This document shows, piece after piece, positions 24,111-33,708 of a stretch of 64,000 nucleotides of DNA; position 1 is the first letter of the stretch; every line of letters begins with the position of its first letter. The position numbers and the translations under genes are program-made. The notes below the pieces were generated by a model. The model worked only from the letters and a program-made list of their open reading frames with translations, did not search any database and had not been told where the DNA came from. Source of the stretch: JAGQYP01 sp041392305 (lineage in GTDB: Bacteria > Bacteroidota > Bacteroidia > Flavobacteriales_D > Crocinitomicaceae); assembly GCA_041392305.1 (NCBI GenBank), contig JAWKMJ010000009.1, forward strand, positions 1 through 64,000, read 5' to 3'.

Positions 24111-24569
24111 ATGCCTGGTTTAGTTGGAGAATACGAATGCAAGCTGGATGCCAAAGGGAGGTTTTTGTTCCCTTCGGATCTACGTAAGCAATTGGAGCCA
24201 ACAGCTCAGGAAAACTTCATGTTGAATAAGGGTTTTGAAGACTGTTTGACCATTTTTCCGATGAATGAGTGGGAAGTTTTAAGTCAAAAGCTTTCCAAGT
24301 TGAATTTGTTTAAGCCGAAAAACCGAATGTTCTACCGGTTATTTCATCAGGGCGCGAAACGGGTATCATTGGATAATGCAGGTCGAATTCTGATTCCAAC
24401 CATGCTCATGGAAAGAGTGGGTTTGAAGAAGGAAGTGATGTTGATTGCATACAACGACCGGATCGAGATTTGGGATAAGTCCCGATACTTTGATCTGATC
24501 GAAAACAATATGTCTGATTTCGCTGATTTAGCGGATGAAGTAATGGGAGGGGAAGAGGATGTTGAATGA
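24111..24569 (+). CDS. mraZ: Transcriptional regulator / dcw gene MraZ
   Basis: A 152-residue protein with two SpoVT/AbrB-like MraZ domains. The first opens GEYECKLDAKGRFLFPSDLR and the second KRVSLDNAGRILIPTMLMERV; these DXXGR strands form the DNA-binding ring. MraZ heads the dcw cluster and represses its own operon in E. coli. It overlaps rsmH by 11 bp. It is the first gene of a run of translationally coupled genes reaching ftsZ. Confidence 0.96.
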   Translation: MPGLVGEYECKLDAKGRFLFPSDLRKQLEPTAQENFMLNKGFEDCLTIFPMNEWEVLSQKLSKLNLFKPKNRMFYRLFHQGAKRVSLDNAGRILIPTMLMERVGLKKEVMLIAYNDRIEIWDKSRYFDLIENNMSDFADLADEVMGGEEDVE

Positions 24570-25485
24570 TGATTATCATGTATCCGTTCTTTTAAATACT
24601 TCGGTTGAAGGTTTGGTAATTGATCCGTCCGGAACCTATGTCGATGTTACTTTCGGTGGGGGTGGGCACTCCAGAAAAATCTTAGAGCTCCTCGATGAAA
24701 AAGGGAGGCTGTTTGCTTTTGATCAGGATGCCGACGCTGCGAAAAACGCCATTGATGATCCAAGGTTCCATTTTATTGCTTCAAACTTTTCGTTTCTGAC
24801 CAATTTCCTCAAAGTAAGTGGGGTGAAAGAAATTGATGGGCTCATCGCTGACTTAGGGGTTTCTTCTTTTCAGTTTGATGAGGAGTCCAGAGGTTTTTCT
24901 ACTCGAATGGATGCTCGCTTGGATATGAGGATGAATCAAAGTCAGGAGTTGGACGCCTATAAAGTGGTGAACGCTTACGATGAGGAAGAACTCTATCGCA
25001 TTTTCAGAGAATACGGAGAGGTGAAAACACTTCGAAAATTGGTGGAGTTGATTCTGAAAAACAGAGCAAAAAACAAGATTAAAACCACTGGTGAGTTTGT
25101 CAATTTACTAAAAACGATAGCTCCAAGAGGAAAAGAAAATAGGTTTTATGCTCAAGTATTTCAAGCGATTCGCATTGAGGTGAATGATGAGATGAAAGTG
25201 TTGAGGTCGCTTTTGGAACAATCAGCAAAAATGATCAAACCTGGTGGGCGACTAGTAGTGATTTCTTACCACTCTCTGGAAGATCGATTGGTCAAAAATT
25301 TCATCAAAAAAGGAAAGTTTGAAGGGGAAGTTGAGAAGGATTTTTTCGGAAGAGAAATCAAGCCTTTCAAAGAGGTGACCAGAAAGCCAATTATTCCGGA
25401 TTCCGAAGAACAAGAACGAAATACACGAAGCAGAAGTGCAAAACTTAGAATTGCTGAAAAAGTAGCATGGGAAACGAATTCATAA
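24559..25485 (+). CDS. rsmH: 16S rRNA (cytosine1402-N4)-methyltransferase RsmH (MraW)
   Basis: A 308-residue SAM-dependent enzyme that methylates C1402 of 16S rRNA. It begins DYHVSVLLNTSVEGL, then the SAM loop DVTFGGGGHSRKIL, ADLGVSSFQFD, the GFSTRMDARLDMRM signature and VISYHSLEDRLVKNFIK, all family hallmarks. The start overlaps mraZ (out of frame by one) and the end overlaps the ftsL-like gene by 19 bp, so the three are coupled. Confidence 0.96.
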   Translation: MLNDDYHVSVLLNTSVEGLVIDPSGTYVDVTFGGGGHSRKILELLDEKGRLFAFDQDADAAKNAIDDPRFHFIASNFSFLTNFLKVSGVKEIDGLIADLGVSSFQFDEESRGFSTRMDARLDMRMNQSQELDAYKVVNAYDEEELYRIFREYGEVKTLRKLVELILKNRAKNKIKTTGEFVNLLKTIAPRGKENRFYAQVFQAIRIEVNDEMKVLRSLLEQSAKMIKPGGRLVVISYHSLEDRLVKNFIKKGKFEGEVEKDFFGREIKPFKEVTRKPIIPDSEEQERNTRSRSAKLRIAEKVAWETNS

Positions 25486-25901
25486 ATAAGGAACAACTCG
25501 AGGAGCTGAACAAAGCTGCAGCCGAAGAGAAGCAACCGAAAAGGAAGGCAAGCCGAAGAAAAAAGAAAACGGCTGACGAGCGAATTTCGGAATCTCGTAC
25601 GCTGAATCAGCTCATGAATGGGGATTTTCTGACAAAAAAGTATGTGTTGGATAATTTCCCTTTCCTGGCATTTGTAGGGGTTTTGGTGGTATTGCTCATC
25701 GCAAAAGGCTACTACATGCAGGAACTAAATAACAATATCGAAAAAACAAAGACGGAACTGGGGGAGATCAATGCGCAAAAAGTGACTTACGGTTCTGAAT
25801 TGTACTGGAAAAAAAGAAGACCAAATATGGTGAGAAATCTCGAGCCCCTTGGATTGAAGGAGTCGGATAAGGAAGCACCAAAAAAAATACTAGCGGAGTA
25901 A
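25467..25901 (+). CDS. FtsL-like division protein
   Basis: A 144-residue single-pass protein: a basic N-terminal tail (PKRKASRRKKKTADE, about residues 24-38), a transmembrane helix at ~67-85 (AFVGVLVVLLIAKGYYM) and a short coiled coil (NNNIEKTKTELGEINAQKVTYG). This matches the FtsL-like family at this position in Bacteroidota, a partner of FtsB/FtsQ in the divisome. The similarity to E. coli FtsL is topological rather than in sequence. It overlaps rsmH and is followed at once by the ftsI-like gene. Confidence 0.8.
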   Translation: MGNEFINKEQLEELNKAAAEEKQPKRKASRRKKKTADERISESRTLNQLMNGDFLTKKYVLDNFPFLAFVGVLVVLLIAKGYYMQELNNNIEKTKTELGEINAQKVTYGSELYWKKRRPNMVRNLEPLGLKESDKEAPKKILAE

Positions 25902-25902
25902 A

Positions 25903-27987
25903 TTGGCTGACACGGAAAAAAATAAAACAATCTTTTTGAAGATGTATCTCTACTACATCTTTTTCGTGCTGTTCATGGTAGCAATCGTGGTCAAAGTATT
26001 TGCCATTCAATATGATTCTATTGGAGATTTCTTGAAGGATGATGATCTGGAGGAAAAGGTTTTCGAAATCCCTGCTATTCGAGGAGATATTTTGGCGGAA
26101 GAAGGGGAGATTCTGTCTACTTCTGTTCCGATTTACGAAATCCGAATGGATGTAAAAACGGTGAAAAAAGAACTACTGGATGAAAAAGTGGATTCTTTGG
26201 GAATGGTTTTGACCAATCTGCTTCAAATCAAAACCCCAAGAGAGTGGGTGACCTATATCCGTGAAAATAGAGACAATCAGTTTTTGCTGATTAAAAGAAA
26301 AGTGCCTCATGACATCAAAGGTGAACTGGAAAAAGCGCCCATTTTTAGTTTAGGACCCAATAAAGGTGGCTTCATTGCTATTCCACAAATCATTAGAAAA
26401 AGACCAAATGGAGCTCTAGCGGCTAGAACTGTCGGGGTAATACGTGAAAGTGGAGTGAATGTGGGTATCGAAGGGGCATTCAATACTTTCTTAGCAGGAA
26501 CTCCTGGAAAAGAACTGCGCAAAAAAGTGAGTGGAGGATGGAAACCAATTCCAAACGAGATTCAACAAGATCCGGTAACGGGATACGATGTGTGGACGAC
26601 CATCGATTTGACCATTCAAGATGTGGCGGAAACGGAGTTGGAAAGACAGTTGCAGGAGCAAGATGCAAAACTCGGTTGTGTCATCGTAATGGAGGTGGAG
26701 ACAGGGAAGATCAAGGCAATTGCAAATCTTTCCAAAGGGACGGACGGGAAATATTATGAAGATTACAATCATGCGATTGGAAGGTCTACTGAGCCTGGTT
26801 CAACATTCAAATTAGCTTCGATCATGGCTCTTCTGGAAGATGGAAAAATGTCTTTGAATGACTTGGTAAATGCTAAAGGCAAATACAAATTCTATGATTC
26901 TTATTTGCACGATTCCAAGCCAGGAGGTTATGGCATGATCTCGCTTAAAAAGGCTTTTGAAGTTTCTTCCAATGTGATTGCAGAAGCTGTCAATAATGCG
27001 TACAAAAACACTCCTCAGGATTTTGTAGATCGGATCAAGTCTTTTGGTTTAGGAGATCCACTTGGAATTCTGTTGAAAGGAGAACCGGATCCCACAATTC
27101 GAAATGCGGGGGATGAAGGTTGGTCCGGAATTTCAATTCCATGGATGAGTATCGGATATGAAGTTCGACTCACGCCTTTGCAGATTCTCACTTTCTACAA
27201 CGGAGTGGCTAATAACGGGGTGGTGATGAAGCCTTATTTTGTGTCCAAGGTTATGGATGGGAATAAAACCATTCAAACTTATGGCTCTGAAATCCTGAAC
27301 CCAAGATTGTGCTCACCTTCCACACTGGTGGCAGTGAAGTCTTGTTTGGAAGGAGTTGTTGAGAATGGTACGGGGAAAAGTTTGCAAGCGGCAAGTTTTA
27401 AAATTGCTGGTAAAACGGGTACGGCTCGTATCGCTCAAAATTCGGCTGGATATGGAAACGATAAGGATGTAAAACACCAGGCTTCTTTCGTAGGCTATTT
27501 TCCTGCTGATAATCCAAAATACTCTTGTATTGTAGTGATTGCGGCTCCCAATAAGGACATCTATGGATCCAAAGTATCTGGAACGGTATTTACAAAAATT
27601 GCCAATAAAGTAAATGCAACTTCTCTCAATTTCCACGAAGCGATCAATGACCTTCCAAATGTGAATTCTATTCCAAAAATTAAAAATGGAAGAGTAAGCG
27701 ACTTGAAATCGGCTATGAAAATGGCACAGATCAAATACGGTGTGGAAGGGTCGGATTTCGATTGGGGTGTAAGCAATGAATCAGATTCTAAAGTGAAAAT
27801 CGAGAAAAGATATATCGGTCCCACTGTCCCCAATGTAGTAGGGATGGGATTGAAAGATGCTTTGTATTTACTCGAAAACAGAGGTTTAGTGGTTGTGGCA
27901 AGTGGAGTTGGAAGGGTGACGAGTCAGTCTGTGGAAGCTGGATCAGAAGTAATAAAAGGAACAAAAATTCAAATTGAACTGAATTGA
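25903..27987 (+). CDS. ftsI: Division penicillin-binding protein (FtsI/PBP3) with PASTA domain
   Basis: A 694-residue class B penicillin-binding protein that crosslinks septal peptidoglycan. A cytoplasmic tail and membrane helix (~11-30) precede the PBP dimerisation domain. The transpeptidase has STFK (catalytic Ser300, Lys303), SSN (355-357) and KTG (504-506). A C-terminal PASTA domain begins at VPNVVGMGLKDA and ends IKGTKIQIELN. The start is TTG at 25903, one base after the ftsL stop; no ATG gives the full N-terminal helix. The stop overlaps murE by 4 bp. Confidence 0.95.
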   Translation: MADTEKNKTIFLKMYLYYIFFVLFMVAIVVKVFAIQYDSIGDFLKDDDLEEKVFEIPAIRGDILAEEGEILSTSVPIYEIRMDVKTVKKELLDEKVDSLGMVLTNLLQIKTPREWVTYIRENRDNQFLLIKRKVPHDIKGELEKAPIFSLGPNKGGFIAIPQIIRKRPNGALAARTVGVIRESGVNVGIEGAFNTFLAGTPGKELRKKVSGGWKPIPNEIQQDPVTGYDVWTTIDLTIQDVAETELERQLQEQDAKLGCVIVMEVETGKIKAIANLSKGTDGKYYEDYNHAIGRSTEPGSTFKLASIMALLEDGKMSLNDLVNAKGKYKFYDSYLHDSKPGGYGMISLKKAFEVSSNVIAEAVNNAYKNTPQDFVDRIKSFGLGDPLGILLKGEPDPTIRNAGDEGWSGISIPWMSIGYEVRLTPLQILTFYNGVANNGVVMKPYFVSKVMDGNKTIQTYGSEILNPRLCSPSTLVAVKSCLEGVVENGTGKSLQAASFKIAGKTGTARIAQNSAGYGNDKDVKHQASFVGYFPADNPKYSCIVVIAAPNKDIYGSKVSGTVFTKIANKVNATSLNFHEAINDLPNVNSIPKIKNGRVSDLKSAMKMAQIKYGVEGSDFDWGVSNESDSKVKIEKRYIGPTVPNVVGMGLKDALYLLENRGLVVVASGVGRVTSQSVEAGSEVIKGTKIQIELN

Positions 27988-29447
27988 ACGCATTAACGGA
28001 CATATTATATAAAGTACCAATCCGAGAAACAGTGGGAGACATGGATCAAAGTGTAAGATCCATCCAGTTTGATTCTAGAAAGGTAGAAAAAGGTGATTGT
28101 TTTGTTGCGGTAGTTGGTGCTACGGTAGATGGTCATGAATACATGCAGAAGGCCATTGATATGGGGGCGGTAGTAATCGTGGCGGAAAGATTACCTGAGA
28201 CCATGAGCGACGGAGTAACCTACATTAAAGTAGAAGATTCTCACGAAGCGCTCGGACAAATGGCTTCCAATTTCTTTGACAATCCATCTAGAGAATTACA
28301 GCTGATCGGAATTACAGGGACCAATGGTAAAACAACGACGGTTACCCTATTACACGAATTGTTCACCTTGATGGGGTACAAAGCGGGCAAATTGTCTACC
28401 GTTGAAAATAAAATTGGAGATGAAGTGATTCCTTCCACGCATACAACTCCAGATCCGGTTTCCTTAAATGAATTACTCGCTCGCATGGTCGAAGAAGGAT
28501 GTGATTATTGCTTCATGGAAGTGAGTTCACATGCGGTGGATCAAAGAAGAATTGCAGGTTTGGATTTTGATGTGGCTGGCTTTACAAATTTGTCACGTGA
28601 TCACTTGGATTATCACCCAACTTTTGCCGACTACCGAGATGCAAAAAAGCGATTTTTTGACGAACTCAAATCTGGATCCATTGCTCTATTCAATCATGAT
28701 GATAAAAATGGATCCATCATGGTTCAAAATACACACGCAAAGGTGCTTTCCTATGGATTAAAATCATTGTGTGACTTCCACGGGAAAATTCTGGAAAATG
28801 GATTCTCGGGATTGGTGATGAATATCGATGGACAAGAATTCTGGTCCAAATTGATCGGAAGCTTCAATGCTTACAACTTGCTATTGGTTTACGGCGTGGC
28901 AGTAGCATTGGATTTTGATAAGCTGGATGTCTTGACTCATCTGTCAAAATTAGGCTCAGTAGAAGGAAGGTTTGAATATTCAAAATCTAAATCTGGTGTG
29001 ATTTCCATTGTGGATTATGCTCACACTCCCGATGCACTTGAAAATGTATTGAAAACCATCAAAGATATTCGAACTCAAAATGAAAAAGTGCTAACCGTAG
29101 TCGGGTGTGGTGGAGATCGAGATAAAGGAAAAAGGCCTCTTATGGCTAAGATTGCTGCGACTTTAAGCAATCAGGTGATTCTGACTTCGGATAACCCAAG
29201 AACAGAGAATCCAGAACAAATCATTCAAGACATGAAAGCGGGTCTCGATGTAGTGGATCAATCCAAATCACTGGCCATTACCGATAGGAGAGAGGCAATT
29301 AAAGTGGCTTGTACAATGGCACAACCGGGAGACATCATTTTGGTAGCTGGAAAAGGACATGAGAAATACCAAGACATCAACGGAGTGAAACATCACTTTG
29401 ACGATTTCGAAGAACTAAATAACACATTCAAACAACTTGATAAATAA
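27984..29447 (+). CDS. murE: UDP-MurNAc-tripeptide ligase MurE
   Basis: A 487-residue Mur ligase that adds the third stem-peptide residue to UDP-MurNAc-L-Ala-D-Glu. Visible parts: an N-terminal UDP-binding domain with SIQFDSRKVEKGDCFVA, the ATP loop GITGTNGKTTTVT, a central domain with FTNLSRDHLDYH, and the C-terminal DYAHTPDALENVL and SDNPRTENPEQI. DNPR in that place is the signature of enzymes that use meso-diaminopimelate. The start is TTG (27984) overlapping the ftsI stop (TTGA); the end shares its last base with the mraY ATG. Confidence 0.95.
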   Translation: MNALTDILYKVPIRETVGDMDQSVRSIQFDSRKVEKGDCFVAVVGATVDGHEYMQKAIDMGAVVIVAERLPETMSDGVTYIKVEDSHEALGQMASNFFDNPSRELQLIGITGTNGKTTTVTLLHELFTLMGYKAGKLSTVENKIGDEVIPSTHTTPDPVSLNELLARMVEEGCDYCFMEVSSHAVDQRRIAGLDFDVAGFTNLSRDHLDYHPTFADYRDAKKRFFDELKSGSIALFNHDDKNGSIMVQNTHAKVLSYGLKSLCDFHGKILENGFSGLVMNIDGQEFWSKLIGSFNAYNLLLVYGVAVALDFDKLDVLTHLSKLGSVEGRFEYSKSKSGVISIVDYAHTPDALENVLKTIKDIRTQNEKVLTVVGCGGDRDKGKRPLMAKIAATLSNQVILTSDNPRTENPEQIIQDMKAGLDVVDQSKSLAITDRREAIKVACTMAQPGDIILVAGKGHEKYQDINGVKHHFDDFEELNNTFKQLDK

Positions 29448-30685
29448 TGTTTTACTATCTATTTGATTACTTAGAAGAATTAGGTTTATCCGGAGCAGGA
29501 GTGTTTCATTATATCTCCTTCAGATCAGCCATGGCGTTGATTACTTCCCTTATCATTTCCATGCTTTTTGGGAAAAGATTGATCAATGCTTTAAGAAAAT
29601 TACAAATTGGTGAATCGGTTCGTGACCTCGGATTGGAAGGTCAGAAAGAAAAAGAGGGAACACCAACCATGGGTGGATTAATCATTCTAGGTGCCATTTT
29701 AGTTCCTACTCTCCTTTTTGCCAAACTGGAAAATATCTACATCATCACCATGTTGATCGCAACTGTATGGCTGGGGTTAATCGGATTTCTGGATGATTAT
29801 ATCAAAGTTTTCAAAAAGAATAAGGCTGGACTGGCTGGAAAGTTCAAGGTTGTCGGACAAATTGGAGTTGGAGTAATTGTCGGAGCAATTCTCTATTTCC
29901 ATCCTGATGTAAAAGTGCATGAAAAAGTGCCGATTGATAAAGAGATTTCAGGAACAGAAGTAACCGATTTACATGAATTCTGTGAAGATGGAAACTCTAA
30001 ATGGATAGAAAGAAAGGACATGACCACCACCATTCCTTTTGTGAAAAACAATGAATTTAATTACAACTGGGTCGTGGGGGATCAAAATAAATCCTGGGGA
30101 TGGCTATTCTACATTCCTTGGGTGATTCTGATTGTAATTGCAGTTTCCAATGGGGCAAACATGACGGACGGATTGGATGGTTTAGCTACTGGTACTTCAG
30201 CCATTATTGGTTTGGCTCTGGCGATACTAGCTTACGTCTCAGGAAACATTAATTTCTCGGATTACCTCAACGTAATGTACATTCCGAATTCGGGTGAACT
30301 GGTGGTCTTCATTTCCGCCTTTATCGGAGCCTGTGTTGGGTTTTTATGGTACAATGCCTACCCAGCCTCTGTTTTCATGGGGGATACGGGCTCTTTGGCT
30401 TTGGGTGGAATCATTGCTGTATTCTCGATTGCAATTAGAAAGGAATTACTAATTCCAGTTTTATGCGGGGTGTTCTTGGTAGAAAACCTCTCTGTAATCA
30501 TGCAGGTAGGCTGGTTCAAATTCACTAAAAGAAAATACGGAGAAGGAAGAAGAATCTTCAAAATGGCTCCCCTCCATCATCATTACCAAAAATTAGGATT
30601 ACACGAAGCAAAAATTGTCGGTCGATTCTGGATTGTGGGAGTAATTCTCGCTGTAATCACCATTGTGACACTGAAATTAAGATAA
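29447..30685 (+). CDS. mraY: Phospho-MurNAc-pentapeptide translocase MraY
   Basis: A 412-residue integral membrane enzyme that makes lipid I from UDP-MurNAc-pentapeptide and undecaprenyl phosphate. About ten membrane helices are seen, with KEGTPTMGGLIIL, FLDDYIKV (the DD pair that helps bind metal), NMTDGLDGLATG, MGDTGSLALGG and PLHHHYQKLG as the catalytic motifs. A ~75-residue hydrophilic insert (about residues 160-230) makes it longer than E. coli MraY (360); such an insert occurs in Bacteroidota. The start shares its first base with the end of murE; the stop is directly followed by the TTG of murD. Confidence 0.96.
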   Translation: MFYYLFDYLEELGLSGAGVFHYISFRSAMALITSLIISMLFGKRLINALRKLQIGESVRDLGLEGQKEKEGTPTMGGLIILGAILVPTLLFAKLENIYIITMLIATVWLGLIGFLDDYIKVFKKNKAGLAGKFKVVGQIGVGVIVGAILYFHPDVKVHEKVPIDKEISGTEVTDLHEFCEDGNSKWIERKDMTTTIPFVKNNEFNYNWVVGDQNKSWGWLFYIPWVILIVIAVSNGANMTDGLDGLATGTSAIIGLALAILAYVSGNINFSDYLNVMYIPNSGELVVFISAFIGACVGFLWYNAYPASVFMGDTGSLALGGIIAVFSIAIRKELLIPVLCGVFLVENLSVIMQVGWFKFTKRKYGEGRRIFKMAPLHHHYQKLGLHEAKIVGRFWIVGVILAVITIVTLKLR

Positions 30686-32026
30686 TTGGCAGATGTACTA
30701 AACATAGCAATCATTGGAGCAGGAGAAAGTGGCGTGGGTGCTGCTCAGCTTGCTAAATCCAAAGGGTTTGATGTTTTTGTGTCGGATTTTGGTTCGATCA
30801 AAAAGAAATACAAATCTGTCTTGGAGGAAGAGCATATTGCTTTTGAAGAAGGTACGCATGACTTCGAACGAATTCTAAAAGCAGACTGCATTGTGAAATC
30901 TCCTGGAATTCCTGAAAAGGTAGCCATCATTCAAAAGGCGAAAGAGGCTAAAATTCCAGTAATCTCAGAGATTGAATTTGCGGCTCAGTTTACGGATGCC
31001 AAGCTTATCTGTGTCACGGGTTCCAACGGTAAAACAACCACAGCAAGTCTGATATTCCACATCATGAAAAAGGGAGGATTGGATGTGGTGCTTTGTGGGA
31101 ACGTGGGTGAAAGTTTTGCAGCGAAAGTGGCTGAAGGAGATCATGATTATTTCGTGATTGAATTAAGTTCTTTCCAGTTAGATGGAATGTACAAAACCAA
31201 ACCATTTATCTCGGTTCTCATGAACATCACTCCGGATCATTTGGATCGATACGATTACGATTTTGACAAATATGCGAACTCAAAAATGCGCATTACCCAA
31301 AATCTGGATGAGCATTGCTGGTTCATCTACAATTACGATGATGAAGTGATTCGAAATAAAGTGGAGGCTATGGACCTGCACACCAATCTGGCGCCTTTTT
31401 CCCTTGTGGAAACTGAAGGAATGGCCGGATTCCGAAATAACAAACAAATAACAATCAATATAAACGATCAATTAAACATGTCTATTTATGATTTGGCTTT
31501 GAAAGGTAGCCACAACACACAGAATTCCCTGGCCAGTGGGATAGCCGGGAGAATCTTAGAAATCAGAAAAGAAAGTGTTAGAGAATCACTTTCTGACTTC
31601 CAGAATGTAGAACACAGACTGGAATTTGTAGCGAGTGTTCACGGAATTGGATTCGTAAATGATTCCAAAGCAACAAATGTGAACTCTACTTGGTATGCGC
31701 TTGAAAGCATGGAAAACCGAACTGTATGGATCGTAGGAGGAGTCGATAAAGGAAATGACTATTCTGCCTTGGAAGAAATGGTTGCAGAAAAAGTGTCTGC
31801 GATTATCTGTCTGGGTAAGGAGAATCAAAAAATTATTGATGCGTTTGATGGGATTGTTGATACGATTGTGGAAGCAAGTTCAGCTACTGAAGCTGTTGCT
31901 TACGGTTACCAATTAGCAAACAAAGGAGAAACTGTTTTGTTGTCTCCCGCTTGTGCGAGTTTTGATCTGTTTGAGAATTTTGAGGACCGTGGCAACCAGT
32001 TTAAGGCAGCTGTAAGAGCTCTTTAA
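30686..32026 (+). CDS. murD: UDP-MurNAc-L-alanine:D-glutamate ligase MurD
   Basis: A 446-residue Mur ligase that adds D-Glu. The N-terminal Rossmann domain starts IAIIGAGESGVGAA; the ATP loop is CVTGSNGKTTTAS; the central domain carries LMNITPDHLDRY. The C-terminal domain (310-446) carries NDSKATN (325-331, Lys328) and SPACASFD (420-427), the active-site signatures. The start is TTG at 30686, straight after the mraY stop. The next gene, 10 bp downstream, looks like a decayed copy of this C-terminal domain. Confidence 0.96.
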   Translation: MADVLNIAIIGAGESGVGAAQLAKSKGFDVFVSDFGSIKKKYKSVLEEEHIAFEEGTHDFERILKADCIVKSPGIPEKVAIIQKAKEAKIPVISEIEFAAQFTDAKLICVTGSNGKTTTASLIFHIMKKGGLDVVLCGNVGESFAAKVAEGDHDYFVIELSSFQLDGMYKTKPFISVLMNITPDHLDRYDYDFDKYANSKMRITQNLDEHCWFIYNYDDEVIRNKVEAMDLHTNLAPFSLVETEGMAGFRNNKQITININDQLNMSIYDLALKGSHNTQNSLASGIAGRILEIRKESVRESLSDFQNVEHRLEFVASVHGIGFVNDSKATNVNSTWYALESMENRTVWIVGGVDKGNDYSALEEMVAEKVSAIICLGKENQKIIDAFDGIVDTIVEASSATEAVAYGYQLANKGETVLLSPACASFDLFENFEDRGNQFKAAVRAL

Positions 32027-32036
32027 ACTAGGGTCT

Positions 32037-32516
32037 ATGGAAAAGAAATTTGAAACAGTTGAGTTTGAAAAATTAGTCCAGGCTCGAGAAAATCAATTGG
32101 CCCAATTTAGAAATGTGCCCAATAAACTTGAGGTAGTTTGGGAACAAGATGGGAAAGTGATTTTGAATAATGCGAGTTCTACGGACATCGAATCTGCTCT
32201 GGAAGCTATTTCGGCGGTCAGAGAAAGAGTAGTATGGATCACCGAAATGGATTATTCGGAGATCAATTTTCACGGAATTTTAGGCGGACTCCTAAACAAA
32301 TTGGATAAAATCATACATGTTGGTGAAAACAATCCTTTTGAAAAATTAGGTTCCGGTGCGGTTCATGTTCCTTCTTTGCAAGATGCTGTAAAGCTGGGAT
32401 GGGAAAGTCTGAATGACAATGCTTATTTAGTGTATGCCCCCGCAATTCTTCCTGAAAAGACAATCCGAGAAAGAGGTGAATTATTTAGAAATGAAGTAAC
32501 CAAACTTTGGTCATAA
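32037..32516 (+). CDS. MurD C-terminal-domain-like pseudoenzyme between murD and ftsW
   Basis: A 159-residue soluble protein. By eye its residues ~20-158 align with the end of the neighbouring MurD (residues ~301-446): LAQFRNVPNKLEVV with LSDFQNVEHRLEFV, VILNNASSTDIESALEA with GFVNDSKATNVNSTWYA, RVVWI with RTVWI, KIIHVGENN with SAIICLGKENQ, and IRERGELFRNEVTKL with FEDRGNQFKAAVRAL. The catalytic signatures are lost: NDSKATN becomes NNASSTD (the Lys is replaced by Ser) and SPACASFD becomes YAPAILPE. It has no ATP loop and no central domain. It lies 10 bp after murD and 1 bp before ftsW, so it is cotranscribed. It may bind a Mur substrate, MurD or a divisome partner as a non-catalytic domain. 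Confidence 0.75.
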   Translation: MEKKFETVEFEKLVQARENQLAQFRNVPNKLEVVWEQDGKVILNNASSTDIESALEAISAVRERVVWITEMDYSEINFHGILGGLLNKLDKIIHVGENNPFEKLGSGAVHVPSLQDAVKLGWESLNDNAYLVYAPAILPEKTIRERGELFRNEVTKLWS

Positions 32517-32517
32517 T

Positions 32518-33708
32518 TTGCAACGAATATTAAAATATCTGGAAGGTGATAAGGTGATGTGGATTCTCACCTTGTTCCTGTCGATCGTGTCTATCATTAC
32601 GGTCTTCAGTTTTATTCCGGTATTAGTAAATACAGAGGGAGGAAGTCCGATTAAATACATGTTCAAACATATCTTTTATCTGATTTTAGGTTTGTTTGCT
32701 ATGTACCAAATTCATCGGATCGACCCCAAGTATTTCATTAAATTGTCGAAATTTGGATTCTATCTGGCAATCGCCTTACTCATCTTCACTTTCTTTTTTG
32801 GAGTGAGAGTAAATGATGCCGGAAGATGGCTTAAGATTCCTTTCTTGCCATTTACCTTTCAAACTTCCGATTTCGCCAAAGTTGCATTGGTACTTTATCT
32901 GTCCAATATCCTGGCAGTAAAAAAGTCCAAGATCAAAGATTTTAAAGAGGGTTTCTGGCCTGCCATGGGTCCAGTTTTACTGACCGTAGTGCTTATTCTT
33001 AGAGATAATTTCTCTACTGCTGCCATGCTATTTGTGATTTGTACGGCGATCATGTTTTTGGCAGGTGCCCTAATGAAACATATACTGGCGGTTGTTGGTG
33101 TTCTGGTGGTTTTGTTTTCTCTACTGATCACGGTCGAACTCACCACCAACGTTGGGATATTTCCTCGTGCGCATACTTGGTACAACAGGGTTTTTAGTAA
33201 TGATGAATCAGAAAATCTTGCAAAAACGAATCCCCAGGTCGAGAATGCGAAAAAGGCCATCGCTTCTGCACCATTATTGGGGAAAGGTCCAGGAAACGGA
33301 GAATTAAAATACTATATCGCAGAAGGATATGCGGATTTCTATTTCGCTCTTTTTATCGAAGAATTTGGTCCTATTTTAGGCATGCTGATCATCATGGTCT
33401 ATCTCATTCTCTTTTTTAGGATGATACGGATCGCCCTTAAAACAGAGAAACTCACGGAGTCCTATCTGGTCATTGGGCTTGGGATGATCTTTATGTTCCA
33501 AGCCATTGTAAACATGGGAGTATGTACTGGAATTTTTCCGGTTACGGGACAAAATATGCCCCTACTTGGTATGGGAGGTTCTTCTATGGTGATGACTTGT
33601 GTTTCTCTGGGAATTATTCAAAGTATTTCCCGAAAATATAATCCGGTAGAGGAAGAGTCTGAAACAAACAATATTAAAACAAACGACAATGAGCTCGAAG
33701 TTGCATAA
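32518..33708 (+). CDS. ftsW: Division SEDS glycosyltransferase FtsW
   Basis: A 396-residue polytopic SEDS protein that polymerises lipid II with its partner FtsI at the septum. About ten membrane helices are present, with family segments NDAGRWLKIPFLPFTFQTSDFAK, GKGPGNGELKYYIAEGYADFYFALFIEEFG and the ending PVTGQNMPLLGMGGSSMV. The start is TTG at 32518, because the preceding gene stops 1-2 bases before. The end overlaps murG by 20 bp. The cluster order (ftsW between murD and murG) is standard apart from the extra gene in front. Confidence 0.94.
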   Translation: MQRILKYLEGDKVMWILTLFLSIVSIITVFSFIPVLVNTEGGSPIKYMFKHIFYLILGLFAMYQIHRIDPKYFIKLSKFGFYLAIALLIFTFFFGVRVNDAGRWLKIPFLPFTFQTSDFAKVALVLYLSNILAVKKSKIKDFKEGFWPAMGPVLLTVVLILRDNFSTAAMLFVICTAIMFLAGALMKHILAVVGVLVVLFSLLITVELTTNVGIFPRAHTWYNRVFSNDESENLAKTNPQVENAKKAIASAPLLGKGPGNGELKYYIAEGYADFYFALFIEEFGPILGMLIIMVYLILFFRMIRIALKTEKLTESYLVIGLGMIFMFQAIVNMGVCTGIFPVTGQNMPLLGMGGSSMVMTCVSLGIIQSISRKYNPVEEESETNNIKTNDNELEVA

